Assembly (NCBI GenBank): GCA_029906195.1
Contig: JARWSJ010000001.1
Span: 806,001-870,000, forward strand
Length of the DNA: 64,000 nucleotides
Direction of reading: 5' to 3'
Source of the DNA: Chitinophagaceae bacterium 26-R-25
GTDB taxonomy: Bacteria > Bacteroidota > Bacteroidia > Chitinophagales > Chitinophagaceae
Part shown: positions 1-7,852 of the stretch, piece by piece
Position numbering within the stretch: position 1 is the stretch's first letter
Layout: each line of letters opens with the position of its first letter
Position numbers and translations under genes: made by a program
The notes under the pieces: generated by a model
Seen by the model: only the letters and a program-made list of their open reading frames with translations
Told to the model about the DNA's origin: nothing
The model's database searches: none

Positions 1-125
1 TAACCGGAAGGTCCCCACATAGGTTGGTTGCCGACGTTTATGTTAGCGCTTATAGTTACCTGTGCGTTTGCTTTAAATATGATGGCGGTACTGATTAAAA
101 TGGCTGTAAGTAGAATCTTTTTCAT
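1..125 (-). CDS. Small secreted protein, N-terminal fragment (rest lies beyond the window)
   Basis: Reading leftwards from an ATG at 125, the frame stays open to the window edge for 41 codons. It begins with a clear signal peptide (MKKILLTAILISTAIIFKANAQ, cleavage likely after ANA or AQ) followed by VTISANINVGNQPMWGPSGY. The NxxxGxQPxWGPxGY run resembles a widespread small Bacteroidetes exported protein of unknown function, as I recall it. The missing C-terminal part prevents a firmer call. Inference only: a periplasmic or surface protein. Confidence 0.6.
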   Translation of the reverse strand, partial: MKKILLTAILISTAIIFKANAQVTISANINVGNQPMWGPSG

Positions 126-463
126 AATGGTAAATTTTCTATTAATAAGATTCCATATTGCTTTGCAGGTTTAAAAAACAGGGTAGTGGTAATTGTTAAA
201 CTATAGCCAAAGAGAAATAACTGAATGACTGAGTAACTGAGTAACTGAATAACTGACGGTGCATAATTGACATTCATCATATACTCAATAATTCAATGAT
301 TCAATAATTCAAATATTCAGTTATTCAGATTACTTTGCAGCCTTGGCAGGAATTTGCGAGTGATGGATGAAAATGCGAAAAGACTTTATGTAAGGAATTT
401 TCGAATTTTCCCCGCCTGAATGACCAGTCGGGCAGGATATTTTCAAATTTTCAAATTGAACAA
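126..463. other. Intergenic region with inverted simple repeats
   Basis: No gene is seen here. Positions 220-258 hold CTGAATAA/CTGAGTAA-type units repeated about four times. Positions 282-328 hold the reverse-complement units (ATTCAATAATTC, TTCAGTTATTCAG), so the two halves could fold into a long imperfect hairpin. The right end (about 385-460) is rich in AATTTTC/CAAATTTTC units. A near match to the -7 element (TTACTTTG, 330-337) lies upstream of the phosphatase gene. Confidence 0.6.
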
Positions 464-985
464 ATGAGCTTACTAAACAGGTTTTCGAAGATCACAACAT
501 TTGTGCTGGATGTAGATGGTGTTTTAACGGATGGAAGTATTCTGCTGCTTGAAGACGGGCAAATGGCAAGAAGCATGAACACAAAGGATGGTTATGCCAT
601 GCAACTTGCTATAAAAAAAGGATACAAAATTGTGATCATTTCCGGTGGCGCCTCAGAAGCGGTGACCATCCGCCTGACCAAGCTCGGTATAAAGGATGTT
701 TTTCTTAAAGTGGAAAACAAGATTGAAATTTTGCATGATTACATGAATCGCAACGGTATCAAAAAAGAAGAGATTTTATACATGGGAGATGATATTCCAG
801 ACTATGAGGTAATGAAAGAGTCCGGAATAGCATGTGCTCCTTCAGATGCTGTGGGGGAGATAAAACATATTGCCGCATATATATCGCCGTTAGCGGGCGG
901 TCGCGGTTGTGTTCGTGATGTAATTGAAAAGGTGATGAAATTGCGTGGTGATTGGCATATTGACGTATCATTACAAAGCCGGTAG
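464..985 (+). CDS. kdsC: KdsC-like HAD phosphatase (3-deoxy-D-manno-octulosonate 8-phosphate phosphatase)
   Basis: This 173-residue protein matches the length of the KdsC family, type C0 HAD phosphatases with no cap domain that act as tetramers. Motif I is DVDGVLTDG (Asp16 and Asp18 are the predicted nucleophile and acid/base), motif II is IISGG near residue 60, and motif III/IV is YMGDDIPDYEVM near 106-117. The family removes phosphate from KDO 8-phosphate in LPS inner-core synthesis; some Bacteroidetes members act on related nonulosonate phosphates, so the substrate is inferred. The ATG at 464 gives a normal N-terminus. The stop codon (TAG, 983-985) lies inside the arm of a GTAGGGGCGAAT palindrome. 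The next gene is co-directional after 137 bases. Confidence 0.85.
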   Translation: MSLLNRFSKITTFVLDVDGVLTDGSILLLEDGQMARSMNTKDGYAMQLAIKKGYKIVIISGGASEAVTIRLTKLGIKDVFLKVENKIEILHDYMNRNGIKKEEILYMGDDIPDYEVMKESGIACAPSDAVGEIKHIAAYISPLAGGRGCVRDVIEKVMKLRGDWHIDVSLQSR

Positions 986-1062
986 GGGCGAATCGCGTTC
1001 GCGCCTGCTTCACAAACGGCGAGCCGCCAATTATCGACCAGGGGAATGCAATTCGCCCCTAC
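982..1062. repeat. GTAGGGGCGAAT inverted repeat
   Basis: GTAGGGGCGAAT at 982-993 is perfectly inverted as ATTCGCCCCTAC at 1051-1062, and the left arm continues into its own small palindrome (GCGAATCGCGTTCGC). A related copy lies at 41462-41485. It starts at the stop codon of the phosphatase gene. It is a dispersed palindromic element that could act as a transcript-end hairpin. Confidence 0.75.
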
Positions 1063-1122
1063 GAATCACGAATGCGCGAAATCCAAAAAAGAAATTAAAT
1101 TTACCCTAAACAAATACTATCC

Positions 1123-2085
1123 TTGAAGCTAATTGGAGCCTTTTTTCGACTCATTCGCTGGCCAAACCTGGTTTTTATCGTTATCACTCAAGTGTTGTTT
1201 TATTATTGCATTGTCTTGCCCATATTTAAAAGTCCTGCCGATGTTGATCTTAATAAAATTTCAACATTCCTATTCTGGCTGATTGTTGCATCATCCGTTA
1301 CCATTGCAGCGGCAGGATATATCATTAACGATTATTTCGATCTTAACATAGACCAGGTTAACAAGCCGGACGCCATCGTTATTCAAAAACTTATAAAAAG
1401 ACGATGGGCCATCGTGTGGCATTTACTGTTATCTGCCATCGGTGTCATTATTGCCTTTTATGTCGGGTTTAAAATCGGCAATATTTTATTGGGCTTCGCA
1501 AATCTTGCCTGTGTGTTGTTGTTGCTAACTTATTCTACGACCTTCAAAAAAAAGCTGCTCATAGGCAATGTCATCATATCTGTGCTAACGGCATGGGTAG
1601 TGCTTGTTTTATATTTCGGAGAAGTGAGAGTGATGTACTGGAACTGGTCGCCCGAATTTAAAATATTGTACCAGACAAAAATTACCCGTTTATTTAAGTT
1701 TGCTACCATTTATGCAGGCTTTGCGTTTATCATTTCATTGATAAGAGAAGTGGTGAAGGACATGGAAGACATGGAAGGTGATGAAAAATACGGTTGCAAA
1801 ACCATGCCCATAGTTTGGGGCATTCCTGCATCAAAAGTTTTTGTGGCGGTCTGGCTCATAGTTTTAACTTTTTCTACCGGTATCGTGCAGGTATATGGCT
1901 TGATGAAAGGGTGGTGGCTCGGCGCGGTATATTGTTTTATATTTATAGTATTGCCTTTGCTATACCTGTTCAAGCATTTGTACAGGGCAGTGAATGCAAA
2001 AGATTATCACAAAGTGAGCACTTACATCAAACTGACTATGCTCACCGGTATTTTGTCCATTTTATTTTTTAAACTGTATATGTAA
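1123..2085 (+). CDS. UbiA-family prenyltransferase
   Basis: A 320-residue integral membrane protein with about eight hydrophobic segments. It carries the first UbiA aspartate motif NDYFDLNID (Asn69, Asp70, Asp73, Asp77) and a second Asp-rich motif KDMEDMEGDEKYG near residues 209-221; in the family these bind Mg2+ and prenyl diphosphate. In Bacteroidetes such proteins are often named geranylgeranylglycerol-phosphate geranylgeranyltransferase-like; the acceptor cannot be read here, and menaquinone or heme pathways are alternatives. The start is TTG at 1123: there is no in-frame ATG before the conserved RLIRWPN region and an in-frame TAA lies at 1096-1098. The stop overlaps the next start by one base (TAATG), so it is translationally coupled to maf. 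Confidence 0.8.
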   Translation: MKLIGAFFRLIRWPNLVFIVITQVLFYYCIVLPIFKSPADVDLNKISTFLFWLIVASSVTIAAAGYIINDYFDLNIDQVNKPDAIVIQKLIKRRWAIVWHLLLSAIGVIIAFYVGFKIGNILLGFANLACVLLLLTYSTTFKKKLLIGNVIISVLTAWVVLVLYFGEVRVMYWNWSPEFKILYQTKITRLFKFATIYAGFAFIISLIREVVKDMEDMEGDEKYGCKTMPIVWGIPASKVFVAVWLIVLTFSTGIVQVYGLMKGWWLGAVYCFIFIVLPLLYLFKHLYRAVNAKDYHKVSTYIKLTMLTGILSILFFKLYM

Positions 2086-2648
2086 TGGAAAGAATTGTTT
2101 TGGCCTCACAATCTCCGCGCAGAAAGCAATTGCTCGAATGGGCAGAAATTCCTTTTGACGTGATTGTAAAAGATACCGACGAGTCTTATCCGGATGGTTT
2201 GCACACAGAAGATATACCTGTGTTCATCGCGAGAAATAAAGCATTGGCTGTAAAAAGCGAACTGAGTCACGATCGCGTTATTCTTGCTGCAGATACAGTG
2301 GTGGTGCTTGATGATGAAATTATCGGCAAACCGGAAGACCGTGAAGATGCCATTGAAATTCTCACCCGCCTCGAAGGACGAGTGCACCAGGTTATTACCG
2401 GCGTAGTTATTTTAAAAGACGATAAAGAGATCGTCTTTTCCAACACAACTGAAGTAACATTCAACCCGCTATCCTACGACGATATCAGGTATTACATTGA
2501 TAAATACCAACCTTACGACAAAGCTGGCGCCTATGCCATCCAGGAATGGATCGGCGTGGTGGGGATCGGCTCCATTCAGGGAGATTTTTATAACGTAATG
2601 GGGTTGCCGGTTAGTCGCGTTGTGCAGGAGCTCAGCAAGCTGATGTGA
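2085..2648 (+). CDS. maf: Maf-family nucleoside triphosphate pyrophosphatase
   Basis: A 187-residue protein of standard Maf length. The N-terminal signature ASQSPRRKQLL is present, as are ADTVVVLDDEIIGKPED near 69-85 and the later YDKAGAYAIQEW and GDFYNVMGLPVS motifs near 145-177. Maf proteins hydrolyse dTTP/UTP or modified nucleotides to the monophosphate plus PPi and are thought to sanitise the nucleotide pool in the cytoplasm. The QEWIG form fits the dTTP/UTP (YhdE-type) branch, which is an inference. The ATG overlaps the UbiA stop by one base. A long imperfect hairpin follows the stop. Confidence 0.92.
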   Translation: MERIVLASQSPRRKQLLEWAEIPFDVIVKDTDESYPDGLHTEDIPVFIARNKALAVKSELSHDRVILAADTVVVLDDEIIGKPEDREDAIEILTRLEGRVHQVITGVVILKDDKEIVFSNTTEVTFNPLSYDDIRYYIDKYQPYDKAGAYAIQEWIGVVGIGSIQGDFYNVMGLPVSRVVQELSKLM

Positions 2649-2654
2649 GAGAAG

Positions 2655-2803
2655 GAACGCAGATTTTCATGATTGTCATGATTAATTAAGATTTGGATAA
2701 TATAATTCAAATATGATAATCTTATTTGATCTCATTTGCTTCCGTAAAATATTTCCCAATTAAAAATCATAACAGATCTTGACAATCATGAAGATCTGCG
2801 TTC
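2655..2803. repeat. GAACGCAGATTTTCATGATTG inverted repeat, copy 1
   Basis: The left arm at 2655-2680 (GAACGCAGATTTTCATGATT, then GTCATG) is inverted with few mismatches at 2778-2803, around an AT-rich 97-base spacer. The same arms recur at 26946-27030. Both copies lie just downstream of a stop codon. It is a dispersed intergenic element, possibly a transcription terminator or a non-autonomous repeat. Confidence 0.75.
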
Positions 2804-2857
2804 TTTTTCTATCTTCGAGGTTTACCTCGGCCAAGTACTTCCGCATAAAACAATTAT

Positions 2858-4120
2858 ATGACGGAAAGATTACTTCACTTCATCTGGCAGTTTCAGTATT
2901 TTAATAGAAGTCAGTTGCAATCAGAGCAAGGAGACCCCATCACTGTTATTGCTCCGGGTACTTATAATACAAACCAGGGTGCAGATTTTTTGCAGGCGAA
3001 ACTTAAGATTGGTAATGTGCTTTGGGCGGGCAACATAGAGTTGCATGTCAAAGCTTCTGATTGGAACAAACACGCTCACAATAACGATCCCAACTATAAA
3101 AACGTTATTCTTCATGTCGTTTGGGAAAATGATCTCGAAATTGCTCGCATGCCTGTGTTGGTTTTGCAGCATCGTGTTTCTTCCATCTTGTTAAACAGGT
3201 ATGAGTATCTGATGCAGCAGCAGGACTTTGTTCCATGTGCAAATAATCTTCAGCAGGTAAAAGATATCATTTGGCTTACTTGGAAAGACAGGCTTTTTGT
3301 GGAACGAATGAAACGAAAAACCGATTACATCCTTGGTCTGTTGGAGCAATCAAATAACCACTGGGAAGAAGTCTGCTGGTGGCTCATTGCCCGCAATTTT
3401 GGAATTAAAGTAAATGCAGAAGCTTTTGAAGTCGTCGCAAGGTCGGTTTCCATTAATATTTTGGCGAAGCATAAGAACAGCATTCAACAACTTGAGGCAC
3501 TTTTGTTGGGGCAGGCCGGTTTCCTGGAAAACGATTTTGAAGAAGCTTATCCCCAAATGCTGCAGAAAGAATACCGATATTTAAGTAAAAAATACACCCT
3601 ACAAAGACCACAGGTACAGGTTCACTTCTTGCGTATGAGGCCGCCTTCTTTTCCTACCGTCCGATTGGCACAACTGGCTGCGTTTATTCAAAGTTCAAAT
3701 CATTTGTTCTCCCAATTGCTTGACGCCGAAACAATTGATGATCTTTTACTGTTATTTAATGTAACAGCAAATGACTATTGGCACTATCATTACAAGTTTG
3801 AAGAACCCACCACTTACCACCCGAAAAAGCTCGGCAAAGGCACAATTATTAATGTTATTATTAATACAATAGGGCCCTTATTATTTGCGTATGACAATTT
3901 TCATTCGCTGGAAATACACAAAGAAAGAGTGTTGAATTGGATGCAGCAATTACCTGCTGAAAATAATGCGATTATGGAAAAATTTAAAGAGCACGGCGTG
4001 AAAAATAGTTGTGCATTTGACAGTCAAAGCTTACTCGAGCTAAAAATGCAGTATTGTGAAAGCAGGCGCTGCCTGAGCTGTTCAATTGGGAATGTTTTGT
4101 TAAAATTCACTGAATGTTAA
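2858..4120 (+). CDS. DUF2851 family protein
   Basis: A 420-residue cytoplasmic-looking protein without signal peptide or membrane segments. The N-terminal half has the DUF2851 signatures as I know them: MTERLLHFIWQFQYFN, a GTYNTNQGADFLQAKLKIG stretch (residues about 33-51) and GNIELHVKASDW with an HxxDPxYxNVILHVVW run (58-90). The C-terminus ends with a CexxrCLSCSIG cysteine cluster, which suggests metal binding but is not proven. The arrangement in the first 100 residues looks like a restriction-endonuclease-like core (D-x(n)-ExH), an inference. Function is unknown. It stands alone, followed by the primary sigma factor gene. Confidence 0.8.
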   Translation: MTERLLHFIWQFQYFNRSQLQSEQGDPITVIAPGTYNTNQGADFLQAKLKIGNVLWAGNIELHVKASDWNKHAHNNDPNYKNVILHVVWENDLEIARMPVLVLQHRVSSILLNRYEYLMQQQDFVPCANNLQQVKDIIWLTWKDRLFVERMKRKTDYILGLLEQSNNHWEEVCWWLIARNFGIKVNAEAFEVVARSVSINILAKHKNSIQQLEALLLGQAGFLENDFEEAYPQMLQKEYRYLSKKYTLQRPQVQVHFLRMRPPSFPTVRLAQLAAFIQSSNHLFSQLLDAETIDDLLLLFNVTANDYWHYHYKFEEPTTYHPKKLGKGTIINVIINTIGPLLFAYDNFHSLEIHKERVLNWMQQLPAENNAIMEKFKEHGVKNSCAFDSQSLLELKMQYCESRRCLSCSIGNVLLKFTEC

Positions 4121-4183
4121 CATCTGTACGATTTTAAAATGATCTAAAAGCGTTATTTTCTAGGAACATAAATTTTTGCATCG

Positions 4184-4191
4184 TACCTTTG
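4184..4191 (+). promoter_or_regulatory. -7 element of the sigma factor gene
   Basis: TACCTTTG at 4184-4191 is a perfect match to the Bacteroidetes -7 consensus TAnnTTTG, about 110 bases before the ATG. No strong TTTG -33 element is seen at the usual 19-21 base spacing (nearest TTTT at 4156-4159), so only the -7 element is called. Confidence 0.55.
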
Positions 4192-4301
4192 CAAATAGTG
4201 CCTGATTGTACAGTTAATTTTTAACCTTTCTTAACGCAACTTTTGGCAAACATATGCTGTCATACATATGTTATAACAATATAATAATACAATAGATAGA
4301 T

Positions 4302-5159
4302 ATGAGGCAACTTAAAATTGCTACGCAGATTACAAACCGGGATTCTCAGGCGGTCGAAAAATATCTCCAGGAAATTTCTAAGATTTCAATGATTACTCCC
4401 GAAGAAGAAACTGTGCTGGCGCAGAGAATTAAAATGGGCGATCAGAGGGCTTTGGACAAATTGGTGCAAGCTAACCTTCGTTTCGTAGTTTCTGTGGCTA
4501 AACAATATCAACACCAGGGTCTTTCTCTAAGTGATCTTATCAATGAAGGTAACCTGGGTCTTATTAAGGCTGCTCAGCGTTTTGATGAAACAAAGGGTTT
4601 CAAATTCATTTCTTACGCAGTTTGGTGGATTCGTCAATCTATTTTGCAGGCTTTGGCAGAACAGGGTCGTTTGGTTCGCTTACCACAAAATAAAATTGGT
4701 ACCTATAATAAAGCAAACAAAGCTTATATGGCGTTCGAACAGGAGCATGAGCGTGAGCCTTCTACAGAAGAGCTTGCTGAAATCCTGGAAATGAGCGAAA
4801 CAGAGATCAATAACATTTTCCAAAGCAATACCCGTCACACTTCATTAGACGCTCCGGTTCACGAAGCGGAAGACGTGGCTATGGGCGATTTACTGGAAGG
4901 TAGCGATGATACTGATGATGATGTAATGCAGGATTCATTGAGAAATGAAATCCGCCGTATTTTGAAATCATTGAGCCCACGCGAAGCTGAAATAGTAAAC
5001 GCTTACTTTGGCCTTGATGGCGAAAATGGTGTTACTATCGAGCAAATTGGTCAAAAATATGATCTTACAAAAGAACGTATCCGTCAGATTAAAGAAAGAG
5101 CTATCAAGCGTTTGCAAAAAGCACGCTATAGCAATGCTTTAAAAGCTTATCTGGGATAA
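4302..5159 (+). CDS. rpoD: Primary RNA polymerase sigma factor (RpoD/SigA type)
   Basis: This 285-residue protein is the short primary sigma factor typical of Bacteroidetes, lacking the long region 1.1 of proteobacterial RpoD. Visible in order are region 1.2 (DSQAVEKYLQEISKISMITPEEE), region 2 with NLRFVVSVAKQYQHQGLSLSDL and the -10-binding FISYAVWWIRQSILQAL (residues about 105-121), region 3, and region 4 with the helix-turn-helix VTIEQIGQKYDLTKERIRQI near 245-264. It directs RNA polymerase to housekeeping promoters of the TTTG/TAnnTTTG kind found in this window. The gene is single, with a -7 element upstream and a strong hairpin terminator downstream. Confidence 0.95.
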   Translation: MRQLKIATQITNRDSQAVEKYLQEISKISMITPEEETVLAQRIKMGDQRALDKLVQANLRFVVSVAKQYQHQGLSLSDLINEGNLGLIKAAQRFDETKGFKFISYAVWWIRQSILQALAEQGRLVRLPQNKIGTYNKANKAYMAFEQEHEREPSTEELAEILEMSETEINNIFQSNTRHTSLDAPVHEAEDVAMGDLLEGSDDTDDDVMQDSLRNEIRRILKSLSPREAEIVNAYFGLDGENGVTIEQIGQKYDLTKERIRQIKERAIKRLQKARYSNALKAYLG

Positions 5160-5180
5160 GAAATCTTTTAAAAATAATGA

Positions 5181-5206
5181 ACCCGGCAAGCTTTGCCGGG
5201 TTTTTT
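5181..5206 (+). terminator. Rho-independent terminator after rpoD
   Basis: ACCCGGCAA is followed by a short loop and TTGCCGGGT, then a run of six T. The stem is GC-rich and ends about 20 bases after the rpoD stop. Confidence 0.9.
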
Positions 5207-5256
5207 GTATATTGAAAACTGCGTTTTGCACAGTCTATTCACGTGATTGCAAACTA

Positions 5257-5289
5257 TTTGCGCAAGTTCATCTTTCACTCTTACCTTTG
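5257..5289 (+). promoter_or_regulatory. Promoter of the thioredoxin reductase gene
   Basis: TTTG (5257-5260), a 21-base spacer and TACCTTTG (5282-5289) match the Bacteroidetes vegetative promoter consensus TTTG-N19-21-TAnnTTTG. It lies about 120 bases before the trxB ATG. It is the best full promoter seen in the window. Confidence 0.7.
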
Positions 5290-5408
5290 CCTGCCTAATT
5301 GAAGTAAAAAGTAAAAATTATAAAGTCAAAAAAGGGTTGACTTGAGAAATCTCAGCGATTTTTGAATTTTTACTTTCGAATTTTATTTTTTATAAAACCC
5401 GAAGATTA

Positions 5409-6347
5409 ATGGAAAAAGTACATTGTTTAATTATAGGATCAGGCCCGGCGGGCTATACTGCGGCAATTTACGCATCGAGAGCAAATTTGAAACCTGTTTT
5501 GTACCAGGGAATTCAGCCAGGCGGTCAGTTGACCATTACAACAGAAGTTGAAAACTATCCTGGTTATCCTGAAGGTATTCAGGGGCCTGAAATGATGGTT
5601 GATTTTGAAAAACAGGCAGCCAGAATGGGCGCAGATATCCGCTACGGTTTGGCGACTAAAGTTGATTTTTCAAAGCAGCCTTTTAAAGTTTGGATCGACG
5701 AAGAAAAAGAAATTGAGGCTGATTCAATCATCATCGCAACCGGTGCTTCTGCAAAATGGCTCGGTTTGCCAAGTGAAGAACGCCTGAACGGTTTCGGCGT
5801 AAGCGCTTGTGCAGTTTGCGACGGATTTTTCTTTAGAACTAAAGAAGTAGCGATCGTTGGTGCGGGCGATACAGCTTGTGAAGAAGCGATCTATTTGTCG
5901 AAACTTTGTTCAACAGTTCACATGATCGTTCGTAAGGACGAGAGTGGCATGAAGGCTTCCAAGGTAATGCAGGACAGGGTAAAAGCAACTCCGAATATTA
6001 AGATCTACTGGAACTCTGTAACAGAAGAGATCGTTGGTGAAAATAAAGTAGAGGCAATGCGCATTAAAAACATAGTAACCAATGAGATACAGGAAGTTCC
6101 TGTGCAAGGTTTTTTTGTTGCGATCGGCCACCAGCCAAATTCAGATATTTTCAAAGGTTGGTTAACAATGGATGAAGCAGGTTATATCCAAACGATCCCC
6201 GGCACTTCCAAAACCAACATTGAAGGCGTTTTTGCTGCCGGCGACGTTCAGGATAAAATCTACCGCCAGGCTGTAACTGCTGCGGGCAGTGGTTGTATGG
6301 CTGCGTTGGACGCGGAGAGATATTTGTCGGCGAAAGAACACGTTTAA
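5409..6347 (+). CDS. trxB: Thioredoxin-disulfide reductase
   Basis: A 312-residue low-molecular-weight thioredoxin reductase. The N-terminal FAD motif is GSGPAGYTAAIYASRA (10-25), the redox-active disulfide is CAVC (Cys134, Cys137), the NADPH-binding motif is GAGDTACEEA near 151-160, and the C-terminal FAD motif GVFAAGDVQD follows near 276-285. It passes electrons from NADPH to thioredoxin in the cytoplasm. ATG at 5409 is chosen because the FAD motif begins 10 residues later. It has its own promoter and a hairpin terminator. Confidence 0.95.
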   Translation: MEKVHCLIIGSGPAGYTAAIYASRANLKPVLYQGIQPGGQLTITTEVENYPGYPEGIQGPEMMVDFEKQAARMGADIRYGLATKVDFSKQPFKVWIDEEKEIEADSIIIATGASAKWLGLPSEERLNGFGVSACAVCDGFFFRTKEVAIVGAGDTACEEAIYLSKLCSTVHMIVRKDESGMKASKVMQDRVKATPNIKIYWNSVTEEIVGENKVEAMRIKNIVTNEIQEVPVQGFFVAIGHQPNSDIFKGWLTMDEAGYIQTIPGTSKTNIEGVFAAGDVQDKIYRQAVTAAGSGCMAALDAERYLSAKEHV

Positions 6348-6415
6348 TCGATTAAGAATTAAGAGGTGTTGCATGGCGTGTTTTAGCAACGTCTCTTATA
6401 TTTTAGAATATTGCG

Positions 6416-6439
6416 AACCCGGCGAGTGCCGGGTTTTTT
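6416..6439 (+). terminator. Rho-independent terminator after trxB
   Basis: ACCCGGC, loop GAG, TGCCGGGT, then six T. A second copy with the same GGCGAGTGCCGG core follows at 6566-6588. Confidence 0.85.
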
Positions 6440-6447
6440 GTTTGGAT

Positions 6448-6563
6448 GCTGCTCTCCGAAGCTTCCAGCTTCGGAGGTTTATTCTATCGCCTGCGGCGAT
6501 GAAAATTAAGTTGCCAAAAGCAACAGAATGCAATTCCGAAGCTGGAAGCTTCGGAAAGCAGCA
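6448..6563. repeat. TCCGAAGCTTCCAGCTTCGGA palindromic element
   Basis: CTGCTCTCCGAAGCTTCCAG (from 6449) with CTTCGGA is inverted at about 6534-6563 as TCCGAAGCTGGAAGCTTCGG plus AAAGCAG. Between them lie small hairpins CGCCTGCGGCG and GTTGCCAAAAGCAAC. Each arm is itself palindromic. The right half recurs at 7142-7192. Confidence 0.75.
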
Positions 6564-6565
6564 AC

Positions 6566-6588
6566 CCCGGCGAGTGCCGGTTTTTTTT
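6566..6588 (+). terminator. Second terminator-like hairpin
   Basis: CCGGCGAGTGCCGG followed by eight T. The core is the same as the trxB terminator 150 bases upstream, suggesting duplication around the palindromic element. Confidence 0.7.
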
Positions 6589-6648
6589 ATTGATGGCTCA
6601 GTATTAGATCAACAACTCTCCACTCTCCACTCTCTATTCTCAACTTCT

Positions 6649-6867
6649 TCACTCTTTCTTCTCAAACTCATAATGATCCTTGATGCGCGTGTTTGCAAAT
6701 GTGCCTTTGGATTCGGCTTGCATGAACTCGTTGAAGATGTGTTCGGGAACGTTGAAATAATCATACACTTCACCGGAGATGTATTCAATTTCCAGAATTC
6801 TTTTATCGGCATTATAGCCAATGGAAGAGAGGGCAGATGATTTTACAGGTGAGCGTTTGATAAACAT
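6649..6867 (-). CDS. KTSC domain protein
   Basis: A 72-residue protein that is almost entirely one KTSC domain. It shows the family pattern SSALSSIGYNADKRILEIEY then SGEVYDYFNVPEHIFNEFMQ and SKGTFANTRIKDHYEF, where the KTSC name refers to the conserved Lys-Thr-Ser-Cys-like positions. The domain is found alone or fused to lysyl-tRNA synthetase in other bacteria, and its role is thought to be nucleic-acid related but is unproven. It is divergent from folB and is bracketed by two copies of a palindromic repeat. Confidence 0.8.
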   Translation of the reverse strand: MFIKRSPVKSSALSSIGYNADKRILEIEYISGEVYDYFNVPEHIFNEFMQAESKGTFANTRIKDHYEFEKKE

Positions 6868-7307
6868 TTCCTTTGTTTTTTACGTGCGTTGTTTGGTAAA
6901 TTGAAAGCAGCGGGATGCCAGACGTGACAGGTTTTTAAAACGTGACACGTCTCGGTGCTTCGTCCAAAGTACGATCGAAAACGTTTATCGAGTATGTTCA
7001 ATATATATACCAATGTTGAAGTGTGCGACACCCGTCTGAATGAATTCATTCGGCTGGAACGATGTTCGATCGCAGTAGATCGTGGGTTAATAACTGTGCA
7101 TCCTATAGCAATGTTTACATTTTTATTTAGTAATGTGCTTTGTTGCCGGAGGCAACAGAATAATCCTCCGAAGCTGGAAGCTTCGGAGAGCCGAATTTTG
7201 TTTGGCAACCATACTCAAAACTCGAAACCCACTACCCAGAATTAATCTTCCCGTTCCAACATTAATGGCTAATTTGCGCCCATTCTTTTACGAACTGATT
7301 AGTATTT
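6868..7307. other. Divergent intergenic region, 440 bases
   Basis: Several short open frames cross this stretch on both strands, but none has a recognisable domain or plausible composition, so I call no gene. It contains a repeat copy at 7142-7192 and a GTGACAGG...CGTGACACG half-repeat near 6925-6950. Promoters for the KTSC gene and folB should lie here, but no clean consensus was found. Confidence 0.55.
7142..7192. repeat. Second copy of the GTTGCC / CCGAAGCTGGAAGCTTCGG element
   Basis: GTTGCCGGAGGCAACAGAAT followed by TCCGAAGCTGGAAGCTTCGG matches the segment at 6511-6560 in the same orientation with a few changes. The two copies flank the KTSC gene. Confidence 0.7.
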
Positions 7308-7664
7308 ATGTTGACTGTACATCTAGAAGATTTGGTCTTTCATGCGCATCATGGCGTTTATAGCGGCGAATCTGCCGTGGGCAATAGTTTCCAGGTGAGT
7401 TTAAGTGTTTCCTATGACGAAGAGCATATTAAATTGAACGATCTGCAAAACGTGATCAACTACGAAGAGCTGTATAACATTGTGAAAAAGAGAATGGCGA
7501 TCCCCATGCCATTGCTGGAAGAAGTGGCGGAGAGCATTATCCGTAAAATAAGACACGAATACGCCAAAATCAAAAAGGTTTCCATTACCATTTTAAAACT
7601 CAATGCACCGATTGAAGGCATTCATGGAAAGGTTGGCATCACTCTTACCAAGAAATTTGATTAA
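7308..7664 (+). CDS. folB: Dihydroneopterin aldolase
   Basis: A 118-residue protein of normal FolB length. It begins with the family signature LEDLVFHAHHGVYSGE and contains VINYEELYNIV (about 45-55), LLEEVAESIIRKI (about 68-80) and a final KLNAPIEG, in which the family's active-site Glu and Lys positions fall. It cleaves 7,8-dihydroneopterin to 6-hydroxymethyl-7,8-dihydropterin plus glycolaldehyde in folate synthesis, usually as an octamer in the cytoplasm. No other folate gene is adjacent. Confidence 0.9.
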   Translation: MLTVHLEDLVFHAHHGVYSGESAVGNSFQVSLSVSYDEEHIKLNDLQNVINYEELYNIVKKRMAIPMPLLEEVAESIIRKIRHEYAKIKKVSITILKLNAPIEGIHGKVGITLTKKFD

Positions 7665-7716
7665 TCATTTAGCAGCGAAGAAACTATTCTTATATTTATG
7701 CTAGCAGGTGTAGCTG

Positions 7717-7842
7717 AGAATTAAGAATTAGGAATTAAGAATTAAGAATTCTTTAGGTGTAAAATTCCTTATTGAAATTGAATTTCAATAACGTCTGTCG
7801 CACAGAAACAATTCTTAATTCTTAATTCCTAATTCTTAATTT
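7717..7842. repeat. AATTAAGAATTAGGAATTAAG inverted repeat
   Basis: GAATTAAGAATTAGGAATTA (from 7718) plus two more AAGAATT units is inverted at 7810-7842 (ATTCTTAATTCTTAATTCCT onwards). The arms are about 33 bases. It lies between co-directional folB and the dehydrogenase gene and ends 10 bases before that ATG. Confidence 0.75.
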
Positions 7843-7852
7843 TCTTTAACGT

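Larger units (their letters stand above)
6348..6648. other. Intergenic region between convergent genes: two terminators around a palindromic element
   Basis: No gene is seen. From left to right: a hairpin GAGGTGTTGC...GCAACGTCTC (6362-6393), a terminator (6416-6439), a palindromic repeat element (6448-6563), a second near-identical terminator (6566-6588) and a pyrimidine-rich stretch of ACTCTCC units (6610-6660). Confidence 0.7.

Noticed and set aside
6289-6840. Open frame of 183 codons on the plus strand after trxB
   Set aside because: It runs through two terminators and a palindromic repeat, has no domain and overlaps the KTSC gene on the other strand.
6955-7363. Open frames of 76 to 96 codons before folB
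   Set aside because: They cover a dispersed repeat, show no family match and overlap the folB start in another frame.
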